Shown here in pieces: positions 1-7,369 of a stretch of 12,033 nucleotides of DNA. Numbering within the stretch: the stretch's first letter is position 1; each line of letters opens with the position of its first letter. The DNA is taken from contig JACQUC010000022.1 of NCBI GenBank assembly GCA_016210495.1, positions 1 through 12,033 of the forward strand. Direction: 5' to 3'. The DNA is from Chloroflexota bacterium (lineage in GTDB: Bacteria > Chloroflexota > FW602-bin22 > JACPRP01). The position numbers and the translations under genes are program-made. The notes below the pieces were generated by a model. It worked only from the letters and a program-made list of their open reading frames with translations. It was not told the origin of the DNA and ran no database searches.

Positions 1-43
1 CGGGTGTACAAGTCGAATTCTCGCCCCTGCGTGCCATCGCTGA

Positions 44-66
44 GGGCGAACACCGTTCGCCCCTAC
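44..66. repeat. Intergenic palindrome, copy A
   Basis: Arms GGGCGAAC (44-51) and GTTCGCCC (55-62) are perfect complements around a 3-base loop, followed by CTAC at 63-66. The right end CGCCCCTAC is shared with the palindromes at 9924-9953 and 11081-11104. An upstream TCGCCC at 21-26 could pair with GGGCGA at 44-49 as an alternative hairpin. It lies downstream of the minus-strand flavoprotein gene. No T-run follows on either strand, so a classical terminator is not supported. Confidence 0.6.
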
Positions 67-126
67 GCTAACTGCGTCTTCAGCCGGCATCCTCCAAGTC
101 GGCGTTGACCTTGGCTTGATGTGCCT

Positions 127-152
127 GAGACGACCCGGCGGGTCGTCTCTAC
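127..152. repeat. Intergenic palindrome, copy B, overlapping a stop codon
   Basis: Eleven-base arms GAGACGACCCG (127-137) and CGGGTCGTCTC (139-149) flank a single central G, and the right side continues as TAC. The 29 bases at 127-155 are identical to 3104-3132 (copy C). The TAG stop of the minus-strand flavoprotein (149-151) lies inside the GTAG end of this repeat, so the repeat supplies the gene's stop codon. In RNA it would form a strong hairpin at the very 3' end of the message and could protect or end it; no U-tract is present. Confidence 0.75.
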
Positions 153-1840
153 CGGGGCGCGTACTTGCCCGTCGGCGCCTGGACGTATGGCATCGGGAAC
201 GCCTCTCCCCAAACCCACATCTTCCCGTTTTCGCCTCGCTGGAGCATGATCCATTTTAGCCAATCGTCGTTGTCTGTCAATGGATAGTCGGTTCGATGCT
301 GGAAGCCACGACTCTCTTTTCGGTACAGCGCACTTTTGACGATCATCTCTCCCACGGAGGCCATCGACCGCGCCTCGATGGCCTTGACCAACTCGTGCAG
401 GCTTCCTGCCTTGATCCAGGGCACCGCGCCGTCCCGAATGCCCTCGATCTTGCCGAGCGCCTTCTGCAGCGAGTCATCACTGCGTATGTAGGCCACCTCG
501 TAGGGGATGATCGCCTCTTGAATGCCGTAGATAATCTCGTCGGCGCTTTCGCCCTGGGGCCTGTCCAGTGGCGCAAGCAGGCGTGCCACTTTCTCCCTGG
601 CATCGGCTTTGCCAAGACGGGGTGGCGCGGCCTGCCGCGCGTAATCTGCCGCCGACCTTCCCGCTATGTCGCCCGATACCGTGCAGAAGGTTAGGTTGAG
701 GCCGGTGATGGACCACGTCCCGTGCTCGGGTGTGCAGGTGGTGTCGCCGGCCGAGTAGAGGCCGGGGAGATTCGACGCGCAAGCGGTGTCGATGTGGATG
801 CCTCCGCCGTGATACAGCGAGCCCTCGAAGGCGGGTATCCACTCCATCGGCCGCGCGAACGGCTCGATGTTGAGGCTGGCAAAGGCTCTGAAGGCCTCGG
901 GCACGATCTTCCTCAGCAGCTTCTGCCCAGGCCCGTCTATCCGCGTTAGGTCCAGGTAGAGAGGACCACGCCCGGCCGCCGCTTCGTGGGCCATTCCCAC
1001 GGTCAGCCTGGTCAGGCGAGCACGACTTCCCAGTTCGGGGTCGTATTTCCACATGAACTCCTCGCCAAGGCTGTTGAGGTACCTTCCACCCAGGCCAACC
1101 ATCAGGCTTAGCCCGTGGACGTCGCAGGCTCTGGAGGTGCTGCTGGACATCGCCTGGTCGAGGTTTCTCAGGATCGCTCCCGCCTCATAGGCCATCACCT
1201 GTGCCTCTCCGGTCAGGTTGCGGTGTCCGATCATAAACGACTTGAAGCCACATCCGGATGCCGCCAGGACGACCGACTTGGCGCGAAAGAGGTAAACGTT
1301 GCCATCGCGATACCCCAGGCCTATCGCCCCGACTACCCTGTCTCCCTCCATTACCAGGTCTGTGACCATAACGCGTTCGACCAGCGTGACCTTTCGCTCC
1401 AGGGCCTTTCGCCGCATCGTCTGCATCATCGGAAGGGCGTTGACCACGCAGGTGCGGGTGTTGATGTTGCCTCTCGCCTGCTTTCTGAGCAAGGCCCCCT
1501 GCTCGTCCCGCTCGAGGACCTCGTAGCCGTATGCGCCCCCCCAGGCGTCGATCTCCATCGCCAGGGGATAACCGTTTTCGAGCTGCAGCTTTACCCACTC
1601 CTGGTCGTTGAGGTACTCGCCGCGCTGGACTATCTCGCGCAGCCATACATCTTTGTCGTCCTCGGGCAGGCAGATGTTGATCGCGCCGGCGGCGAGGGGG
1701 CTGGCCCCGCTGCGGCTGACGTAGCCTTTGTCGACGAGGACGACGGTATTGTCCTCGCGCTTGGCCTTGATGGCGGCCTCGCAGCCGGCGAGGCCGCCGC
1801 CGATCACTAGGATGTCTGTGTCGATTGTCTTGCTGATCAA
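149..1840 (-). CDS. FAD-binding fumarate reductase/succinate dehydrogenase-type flavoprotein 1
   Basis: A 563-residue flavoprotein of the FrdA/SdhA/AprA superfamily, expected to hold FAD and perform a redox reaction on a small organic acid; the substrate is unknown. The N-terminal Rossmann motif GGGLAG (about 14-19) is followed by VVLVDK and an SRSG segment. A second FAD contact is VVLAASGCG (about 190-198). YHGGGIHIDT (about 343-352) occupies the place of the fumarate-reductase HxMGG loop, followed by LYSAGD (about 361-366). RKESRG with HRTDYP (about 507-520) matches the C-terminal signature of the family. No iron-sulfur or membrane-anchor subunit is adjacent. The start is TTG, because the preceding gene's TAG is in frame just upstream; AAGGAG lies about 12 bases ahead. 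It begins 9 bases after the binding-protein gene and is the last gene of the ubiD operon. It resembles flavoprotein 3 more than flavoprotein 2. The fold is certain; the reaction is open. Confidence 0.9.
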   Translation of the reverse strand: MISKTIDTDILVIGGGLAGCEAAIKAKREDNTVVLVDKGYVSRSGASPLAAGAINICLPEDDKDVWLREIVQRGEYLNDQEWVKLQLENGYPLAMEIDAWGGAYGYEVLERDEQGALLRKQARGNINTRTCVVNALPMMQTMRRKALERKVTLVERVMVTDLVMEGDRVVGAIGLGYRDGNVYLFRAKSVVLAASGCGFKSFMIGHRNLTGEAQVMAYEAGAILRNLDQAMSSSTSRACDVHGLSLMVGLGGRYLNSLGEEFMWKYDPELGSRARLTRLTVGMAHEAAAGRGPLYLDLTRIDGPGQKLLRKIVPEAFRAFASLNIEPFARPMEWIPAFEGSLYHGGGIHIDTACASNLPGLYSAGDTTCTPEHGTWSITGLNLTFCTVSGDIAGRSAADYARQAAPPRLGKADAREKVARLLAPLDRPQGESADEIIYGIQEAIIPYEVAYIRSDDSLQKALGKIEGIRDGAVPWIKAGSLHELVKAIEARSMASVGEMIVKSALYRKESRGFQHRTDYPLTDNDDWLKWIMLQRGENGKMWVWGEAFPMPYVQAPTGKYAPR

Positions 1841-1849
1841 CCGGTGTCC

Positions 1850-2998
1850 CTACTCCTTGTAGGTCTGCTTGATGAAGCCGCTGTCCTCGAGCTGCTTCAC
1901 GAACTGCCAATCGACAAAGACGTCGGGCTTGGCGTCCTTGGCCTTATCATTGGTCTTGGCTACCTCGTCGATCCCAGCCTGCAGCGCTTGTTTGGTCAGG
2001 TAAGGGATCTTCGCTGCCGGTCCTGCGTATGCCTTGTAGGTGTTTTCGAGCATTGCCCGATCCTCGGTCTTGGTGTACTGCCCCAGGACCTTCATGCTCA
2101 ACTCCTTATCGGTCTTGTAGAGGTAGGTTGCCTCTACAATCGCGCGCAGGAAGTTCAGTGCGGTGGGACCGTTGTCGCGCAGGAATCTTCGGGTGGAAGC
2201 GACGGTGGTGCTTGGATACTCGAATCCGGCCGCGCCCACGTCCATCAGCTCTTTGAACCCAGCCTCACGCGCCTTGAGGTCGGTGGGCGACGACAATGGC
2301 CCCCCCGCGATGGCGCCGGTCTGCATGCCACTGAGAATCTCCGGAACCCCACCCATCTGCAGGACGGCGACATCCTTGTCCGGCACGAGGCCCCACTTAT
2401 CCAGAGCAAACCGAACGGTTACGTCTGTGAGAGAGCCAAACCTGGAAACGCCCAGGGCCTTGCCCTTGAGATCGGCGGGCTGTTGGATATTCGGCGACAC
2501 CATAATATACTGAATGACAGTATTGTAAATGCCGGCGATAATCACGACGTCGGAGCCGGCCAGGTTCGCGGAGACGAGGGGCACGGCAGTGACGCCGTAG
2601 GTTATCGGAATCTCGCCGGCGACCATTGCATTCATGACAGTGGTGCTGCTGGCTACGTACACAAGCTCGACGTCGAGTCCATACTTCTGAAAGAGCTTCT
2701 GTTCGTTTGCTATCCAGACCGGCAACTGATTTGCAGAAATAGCCGTGTAGGCGACCTTGAGCTTCGTCAGGGCCTTGGGCTTGGCGGGAGCAACTGCCTT
2801 AGGAGCCGCCGTAGGGGCAACTACGGCCGGCGTGGCGGCGGGCTTGGGAGCAGGAGCCGCCGGGGCTGTGGTGGCAGCGGGGGGCGGCGCTGCCTTTGGA
2901 GCCGACGTCGGCGTGGGCGCCGGCGCCGCGGTGCAGGCGACGGTGAGCAGTAAGATCGCGGTGATCGACAGAAACGAGCGCGATGACTTGAAGCGCAT
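1850..2998 (-). CDS. NMT1/THI5-like ABC substrate-binding lipoprotein
   Basis: A 382-residue extracytoplasmic binding protein. The N-terminus has basic residues, a hydrophobic stretch (9-21) and a lipobox-like TVAC ending at Cys22, which indicates a lipid-anchored protein. A low-complexity linker of Pro, Ala and Thr follows to about residue 76, then a periplasmic-binding-protein-like domain. LKVAYTAISANQLPVWIA and the segment FQKYGLDVELVYV are typical of the NMT1/THI5 (SsuA-like) group, which binds small organic ligands. The ATG start is chosen because it begins the signal peptide and has GGAGGT 10 bases upstream; the open frame continues farther upstream only as a shadow of ubiD. It lies between ubiD (140-base gap) and the flavoprotein (9 bases). 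No permease or ATPase gene is visible, so it probably feeds a transporter encoded elsewhere. The ligand cannot be read from the sequence. Confidence 0.9.
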   Translation of the reverse strand: MRFKSSRSFLSITAILLLTVACTAAPAPTPTSAPKAAPPPAATTAPAAPAPKPAATPAVVAPTAAPKAVAPAKPKALTKLKVAYTAISANQLPVWIANEQKLFQKYGLDVELVYVASSTTVMNAMVAGEIPITYGVTAVPLVSANLAGSDVVIIAGIYNTVIQYIMVSPNIQQPADLKGKALGVSRFGSLTDVTVRFALDKWGLVPDKDVAVLQMGGVPEILSGMQTGAIAGGPLSSPTDLKAREAGFKELMDVGAAGFEYPSTTVASTRRFLRDNGPTALNFLRAIVEATYLYKTDKELSMKVLGQYTKTEDRAMLENTYKAYAGPAAKIPYLTKQALQAGIDEVAKTNDKAKDAKPDVFVDWQFVKQLEDSGFIKQTYKE

Positions 2999-3027
2999 CT
3001 GAAAATGTACCTCCCTTTTGTGATAAC

Positions 3028-3050
3028 CTGTCAGGCTCGAGGCCTGATAG
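3028..3050 (-). promoter_or_regulatory. Hairpin in the leader of the binding-protein gene
   Basis: TCAGGC (3031-3036) and GCCTGA (3042-3047) pair perfectly around a 5-base loop, extending to 9-base arms with one mismatch. It sits about 30 bases upstream of the binding-protein start, between ubiD and that gene. No U-run follows, so it is not a standard terminator. A role in RNA processing or stability that raises binding-protein output relative to ubiD is an inference. Confidence 0.4.
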
Positions 3051-3100
3051 CTCGATAGAGCAACGCGACAAGATCGCACGTCGCTCGGCGGATGGGCCGC

Positions 3101-3129
3101 GTAGAGACGACCCGGCGGGTCGTCTCTAC
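3101..3129. repeat. Intergenic palindrome, copy C
   Basis: Fourteen-base perfect arms GTAGAGACGACCCG (3101-3114) and CGGGTCGTCTCTAC (3116-3129) surround one G. This is the fullest copy of the family in the window and shares 29 identical bases with copy B. It lies 9 bases past the ubiD stop, within the operon and ahead of the binding-protein gene. A strong RNA hairpin here could protect the upstream message or cause partial termination. Confidence 0.8.
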
Positions 3130-3138
3130 CGGACGGAT

Positions 3139-4572
3139 CTAGCGTGGGGCAGTCAGTAAGCCTTCCCACTTCTCTCTTGTCTTTTGCACCAGGTCCCTGC
3201 TGCACTCGGCGACTGGTGGGAACTTGTCCCGCCATTCGTATGGGCGGCAGGCGTCGATGATTGCTCGGGAGTTGAACGCAGGGTTTCCTGGAGGGATCAT
3301 CGGGTCCAGCGGGCTGCTCAATGCCCGGCGGACGATCTCGATGGAGTCGGACGGCTCGGACCTCGTGCACATCGCCCACATCACGTCGTCCAGGTTGGTG
3401 ATGTCGATGTCTTCGTCGACCACGATCACATAGCGGCCCATGTAGTGCCCGGCGTGGCAGAAGGATGCTATCATCCCTGCCTGGCGGGCGTGGCCGGGGT
3501 AGCGCTGGTGGATGGCGACGACGATCAGCAGGCGGGTTCCGCCCGCCTCGTGGCACCAGACGCCCGCCACGTCGGGCACACCGGCTTTGGCGAGCTCTTC
3601 TTCGACGGCGGCCGAGCGCAGGACGGCGCGATAGTAGCAGTTCTCCCCCGGCGGCTTGGTTGGCGGCAGGCCGACGATGATGGGATTGCTGCGATGGTAG
3701 ACGGCCTTCACCTCGACCACCGGCTCCTCGCGGCTGCCGCTGGCGTAGTAGCCGGTCCACTCGCCGAACGGACCCTCGACGGCGCGTTTGTCGGGATAGG
3801 CGATGCCCTCGACGACGATCTCGCCCCGCGCAGGAAGCGGCAGACCGGTGAACTCCCCACGGATCACTTCTAGCGGCTCGCCCTTTAGCCACCCGGCGTA
3901 GTCGTACTCGCAGACATCATTGGGCACCTCCATGGAGCCCACCAGAAAGATGAGCGGGTCGTGCCCGAAGGACATAGCGACAGGCATGGGCTCGTCGCGT
4001 TCGAAAAACTTGTCGCGGTGGATGCGCCCGTGCTTGCCCGGCGAGATGTAGAAGCCCAGGTGGTTTCGGTCGACAACCATTACGCGATAGGTGCCGAGGT
4101 TTACCACGCCACTATCAGGGTCTCTGCTGATGTCGACGCTGCCCGTGCCGATATAGCGGCCGCCGTCGAGCTCGTGCCACCTGGGCGTCGGAAACTTCCA
4201 CAGATCGATGTCGTGGCCGGTTTGGACGTTCTCCATCACCGGGCCGTCTTTGACGAAGACGGGGGGAACTGGCCTGTAGCTCTTTGATTTCTCTTGCCAC
4301 AGCTTCACCAGCTCGCCCTCCGAGGACGCGGGCGGGAGTCCGAGGGTCAGCGCAACGCGTCTTGGCGAGGCCAGGCAGTTCACCAGAACGCGGTAGCCAG
4401 AGGGATAGTCGACGATATCGTCGAACAGAACGGCAGGCCCTCGTCGCATGCGGTGGTGCACCAGCTCGGTGACGGCGCCGAGCTCCACGTCCCAGTGGGC
4501 GCCCCTTGCCACCCGCAGCTCGCCGAATCCCTCCACCTGCTCCAGCCAATCCCTCAAATCACGATAGGTCAC
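3139..4572 (-). CDS. UbiD-family prenyl-FMN-dependent (de)carboxylase
   Basis: A 477-residue protein of normal UbiD length. These enzymes reversibly decarboxylate alpha,beta-unsaturated or aromatic acids using prenylated FMN made by UbiX. The catalytic Arg-Glu-Glu set of the family is visible: R163 in NLGTYRVM, and E266 and E271 in VEGPFGEWTGYY, with the five-residue spacing known from fungal Fdc1. ENVQTGHDIDLWKFPTPRWH (about 115-133), GTGSVDISRDP and the late block DEDIDITNLDDVMWAM are also characteristic. The start is GTG, with GGAGGA 8 bases upstream. It is first in an operon with a binding lipoprotein and a flavoprotein, behind a good promoter at 4663-4691. That context favours a catabolic (de)carboxylase rather than ubiquinone synthesis, so I withhold the symbol ubiD. 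No UbiX is in the window. Family assignment is very secure; the substrate is unknown. Confidence 0.95.
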   Translation of the reverse strand: MTYRDLRDWLEQVEGFGELRVARGAHWDVELGAVTELVHHRMRRGPAVLFDDIVDYPSGYRVLVNCLASPRRVALTLGLPPASSEGELVKLWQEKSKSYRPVPPVFVKDGPVMENVQTGHDIDLWKFPTPRWHELDGGRYIGTGSVDISRDPDSGVVNLGTYRVMVVDRNHLGFYISPGKHGRIHRDKFFERDEPMPVAMSFGHDPLIFLVGSMEVPNDVCEYDYAGWLKGEPLEVIRGEFTGLPLPARGEIVVEGIAYPDKRAVEGPFGEWTGYYASGSREEPVVEVKAVYHRSNPIIVGLPPTKPPGENCYYRAVLRSAAVEEELAKAGVPDVAGVWCHEAGGTRLLIVVAIHQRYPGHARQAGMIASFCHAGHYMGRYVIVVDEDIDITNLDDVMWAMCTRSEPSDSIEIVRRALSSPLDPMIPPGNPAFNSRAIIDACRPYEWRDKFPPVAECSRDLVQKTREKWEGLLTAPR

Positions 4573-4662
4573 GAAAAGATTCCTCCTATTTGGCGATTAG
4601 CGCGATATTCATTTTTGAAGCTTACGCTGTTACCACGAGAACACTACGACTATAGGGAGGCT

Positions 4663-4691
4663 AACATAACACGGGGCAGAAGGGTTGTCAA
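4663..4691 (-). promoter_or_regulatory. Sigma-70-type promoter for the ubiD operon
   Basis: On the minus strand, TTGACA (4686-4691, perfect -35) is separated by 17 bases from TATGTT (4663-4668, 4 of 6 matches to TATAAT). Transcription would start near 4656, giving a leader of about 80 bases before the GTG at 4572. The box lies just beyond the kinase stop codon, so the ubiD operon can be expressed separately from the kinase operon. Confidence 0.65.
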
Positions 4692-4698
4692 TACCGAC

Positions 4699-6156
4699 CT
4701 ACAGGGCGAAGTAAAACGTCGCCCCTTCGTCCACGATGCCGTCCGCCCAGACGCGCCCGCCGTGGCGACGGATGATCCGTTGCACCGTAGCGAGGCCGAT
4801 GCCGGTGCCGGGATACTCCTCCGTCGAATGCAGGCGTTGGAATGGGCCGAATAGCTTGCCGGCGTAGGTGGCATCGAAGCCGGCGCCGTTATCTTTGACG
4901 TAGTATACGGGCTTATCGTCGTGTCGGGTAACGCCAAGCTCTATCCTCGCCACCGGACGCCTGGATGTGAACTTCCAGGCATTGCCCAGGAGATTGTCTA
5001 GCACGATGTGCAGGAGCTGTGGGTCGGCATCGACAACTAAGTCTGGGGCCACGGTTGACTCCAACTGGCGCTCCGGCTGCTCCTTGTGGAGATCCGCCAG
5101 GATGCTCTCGGCGAGCTCGCTCATATCGACGGGCTGGCGGCGCATCTCGCCACGCGTCACGCGCGACAGCTTCAGTAAATCGTCGATCAACTGTGCCATC
5201 CTTGCGCTACCGTCGCGCAAGAACTGGAGTAATTGCTTACCCGGCGCATCGAGCCTATCGGCATAATCTTGCTGCAGAATAACGCTGAAGCCATCGATGT
5301 GCCGGAGCGGGGCACGCAGGTCGTGGGACACCGAATAGGCAAAGGCTTCGAGCTCCCTGTTGGACAATTCAAGCTCCGCCTCGGCCTTCTCGCGCTCGGC
5401 GATCTCCCTCTCCATCTCTGCCTTTAGGGCAGTGACGCTTTTCAGATTGGCTGTCATGCGGTTGAAGGCACGTGACAGCTCTCCGATCTCGTTATCGTGC
5501 CTCACGGCAATGGCGTAATCGAGGTTGCCGGAGCCGACAATCGTCGTTCCGGCATGGAGCTCCGATATGGAGCGTAGCGTGCGCCGGTAAACTATGAGGT
5601 AATTGGTGAGAAAATATGCGCCGAATATCCCAAGCAGGGTGAAGATGAGGATGATGTTCCTTTGCTTCAATCCGTCTATATGGTCGCGCAGCGTTTGCGA
5701 TAACCGCATGGCGTCGAACACAATGCCCTGAATCTGAACCGTCATCCTGCTCCAGGCGACCTGAATGGATCCCTGAGTGGTCGTGGCGCCCTGCGCCACG
5801 CTTTCGACAGTCGGGACCACATCGGCGAACACCGCTTTGAGCCGCTGCTGATTGGCTTTGATGTTGTTGACAAGCGCCTGTTGTTCCGCACTTTCAGGTT
5901 TCAGCTTGGACACGTCGTTGGAAAACGTAGCGAATCTCGATTCCCATCGGGCGCGCTGCTGGCGCTCACGGTAGAAGAAGTAGTCGTTGGACAGATAGCT
6001 GAGGTCGCTGGCCCCCCGCTCGACGTTTCTCGCGATCTCTTCCTGGATGCTGAGGCGCTCGACCTCCTGGTTCGTGATAATCACCGACGTGGCGATGATC
6101 AGCAGCATCATGCCGAAGATGGCCATTGTAAACAAAAACTGAGTCCTGATTCTCAT
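4699..6156 (-). CDS. Membrane sensor histidine kinase (HAMP-HisKA-HATPase)
   Basis: A 485-residue sensor kinase. Transmembrane helix 1 is about 8-28, an extracytoplasmic mostly helical region spans about 29-165, and helix 2 is about 167-190. A HAMP linker (about 191-243, with NEIGELSRAFNRM) and a short coiled coil (about 245-270) follow. The HisKA H-box is YSVSHDLRAPLRHI with phospho-acceptor His278. The ATPase domain shows the N-box near N392 (NLLGNAWKF), the G1 box DNGAGF (422-427) and GTGIGL (450-455). The H-box resembles phytochrome- and PAS-type kinases, but there is no PAS, GAF or receiver domain. The ATG start follows GAGGTGAGC, which overlaps the stop of the upstream binding-protein gene 11 bases away, so the two are probably translated together. 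The sensor domain likely contacts that protein. No response regulator is present in the window. Confidence 0.93.
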   Translation of the reverse strand: MRIRTQFLFTMAIFGMMLLIIATSVIITNQEVERLSIQEEIARNVERGASDLSYLSNDYFFYRERQQRARWESRFATFSNDVSKLKPESAEQQALVNNIKANQQRLKAVFADVVPTVESVAQGATTTQGSIQVAWSRMTVQIQGIVFDAMRLSQTLRDHIDGLKQRNIILIFTLLGIFGAYFLTNYLIVYRRTLRSISELHAGTTIVGSGNLDYAIAVRHDNEIGELSRAFNRMTANLKSVTALKAEMEREIAEREKAEAELELSNRELEAFAYSVSHDLRAPLRHIDGFSVILQQDYADRLDAPGKQLLQFLRDGSARMAQLIDDLLKLSRVTRGEMRRQPVDMSELAESILADLHKEQPERQLESTVAPDLVVDADPQLLHIVLDNLLGNAWKFTSRRPVARIELGVTRHDDKPVYYVKDNGAGFDATYAGKLFGPFQRLHSTEEYPGTGIGLATVQRIIRRHGGRVWADGIVDEGATFYFAL

Positions 6157-6167
6157 CGTTGCTCACC

Positions 6168-7172
6168 TCAGCGGATGATGTTCACCGCGCCGGGCCTTAC
6201 GGCTTTGAGACCCTCCACGTGAATGTAGTCGATGAAATTGGGGGTCTGCTTCTCACCGGTAAGATTGTTGCCTATCATCCAGCGTGCTTCGTCTTCCATG
6301 GCAAGCACGAGCGACTGCTCGAGCGAGAGAGAATACTGGTGCTGAGGCCCGACACTTGCCAAATAAGCATCGTCGTAATTTAGCCTTCTTTGTAGGATCG
6401 CCATAGCTTCGGCGGGATGCCTGATGGCAAACTCCTCGGCTTGGAGAATGGAGTTGAGGAGCCTGTCGATCAATCTTGGATGGCTATTCACCCATTCGCT
6501 TCTGCCGGAGATAACTTCGTAGGCTACCTGGCCGCTTTGCGATGGCCACGTTATGACGTTGCTGCCCAATCGTTCCCTAATTGGATTGATGTCCTTGTTC
6601 CGAACCTGGAAGGCGTCGACGGTCCCGCTGGCAAGGGCGTCGGCGGATTGCGCGAAGCTCATATCGACAGTGGTCACGTCCTGAAGGCTGATGCCGTGCA
6701 GGTTGAGGAATCTGCCCAAATAGAACTCCGTTATCGTCCCGTGGGGAACGCCAATTCTCTTCCCCTCGATATCCGAAATATTCTCAATGCCCCGGTCTTT
6801 GCGGGCAACAAGAGATACCGTCTGGTGCCGATCGACGATTCCAATCACAGTAATTCTGGCTTTCTTCAGCGCCTCTGTGACGATGGGGTACTCGGCTGAT
6901 TGTGCAATATCTACCTCGTCGTTCTTCATCGCATTGATCGCGGCGAGTGCCGTATCATAAACCTTTACTGTGGCGCTGAGACCGTTCCTGGCAAAGAGAC
7001 GCTGCTCCTCGGCAATGAAGACCAGTGCGGATTGCTCGTTGGGTGGGATTCCGATGCTGATTGGCTCGGGTGTTCCAGAGTACCCTGTCGCTGAATTCAG
7101 GCCATACCACGTGCCAAACGCCATCAATGCTATGGCGACTGCGACCGCTGTCGCTGTAACGATCCCTTTCAA
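6168..7172 (-). CDS. NMT1/THI5-like binding protein, probable sensing partner of the kinase
   Basis: A 334-residue protein with one N-terminal hydrophobic segment (about 5-22), either a signal peptide or a membrane anchor. It has no lipobox Cys, unlike the other binding protein here. The mature domain begins near ISIGIPPNEQSALVFIA and continues with EEQRLFARNGL, AAINAMKNDEVDIA and KRIGVPHGTITEFYLGRFL, all typical of NMT1/THI5 (SsuA-like) proteins. The start is TTG with AGGGGAG 7 bases upstream; an in-frame TAG just ahead rules out a longer protein. It is first in an operon with the histidine kinase, whose ribosome site overlaps this gene's stop. With no permease or ATPase nearby, I infer that it binds a ligand and signals to the kinase rather than serving transport. 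An ordinary transport role with distant partners is the alternative. Confidence 0.9.
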   Translation of the reverse strand: MKGIVTATAVAVAIALMAFGTWYGLNSATGYSGTPEPISIGIPPNEQSALVFIAEEQRLFARNGLSATVKVYDTALAAINAMKNDEVDIAQSAEYPIVTEALKKARITVIGIVDRHQTVSLVARKDRGIENISDIEGKRIGVPHGTITEFYLGRFLNLHGISLQDVTTVDMSFAQSADALASGTVDAFQVRNKDINPIRERLGSNVITWPSQSGQVAYEVISGRSEWVNSHPRLIDRLLNSILQAEEFAIRHPAEAMAILQRRLNYDDAYLASVGPQHQYSLSLEQSLVLAMEDEARWMIGNNLTGEKQTPNFIDYIHVEGLKAVRPGAVNIIR

Positions 7173-7219
7173 GTGTTCGCTCCCCTAGGCGTATGGCTTG
7201 TGATCTTTGTACGTTTACT

Positions 7220-7248
7220 CATGTAGCATGCTCGATGGGGTTCGTCAA
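7220..7248 (-). promoter_or_regulatory. Candidate promoter of the binding protein-kinase operon
   Basis: On the minus strand TTGACG (7243-7248, 5 of 6) is followed after 17 bases by TACATG (7220-7225, only 3 of 6). A palindromic GCATGC (7226-7231) touches the upstream edge of the -10 box. The TTG start at 7172 is about 40 bases past the expected transcription start. The spacing is ideal but the -10 is weak, which would fit a regulated promoter. Confidence 0.4.
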
Positions 7249-7268
7249 GGGCTTGGGATTGCCCACTG

Positions 7269-7297
7269 TTGACAACCAAGCCGAACTTTGCTAGAAA
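7269..7297 (+). promoter_or_regulatory. Candidate promoter of the creatininase-flavoprotein operon
   Basis: TTGACA (7269-7274, perfect -35) is followed after 17 bases by TAGAAA (7292-7297, 4 of 6). Transcription would begin near 7304, leaving a leader of about 65 bases to the ATG at 7370. It stands back to back with the minus-strand promoter at 7220-7248, with 20 bases between the two -35 boxes, so a single regulator bound between them could control both operons. Confidence 0.6.
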
Positions 7298-7369
7298 TGG
7301 GGCAATTGGATACAAGAAAGCTTGAATACGATCCACGCTTTTGGCATACGCAAGAGTTGGAGGTGGGCG

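Noticed and set aside
149..1840. Adenylylsulfate reductase subunit A or a succinate dehydrogenase complex
   Set aside because: There is no AprB, SdhB or membrane-anchor gene beside any of the flavoproteins, and the active-site loops differ from the classical motifs.
1844..2953. Plus-strand open frame opposite the binding-protein gene
   Set aside because: It is an antisense shadow caused by high GC content; the minus-strand protein is clearly recognisable and this one is not.
127..3129. CRISPR repeats or an array
   Set aside because: The identical 29-base copies are 3 kb apart, single and palindromic, with no regular spacers and no cas genes.
2999..3892. Long N-terminal extension of the binding-protein reading frame
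   Set aside because: It overlaps ubiD in another frame, is Arg-rich without domain resemblance, and the signal peptide with a good ribosome site begins at 2998.
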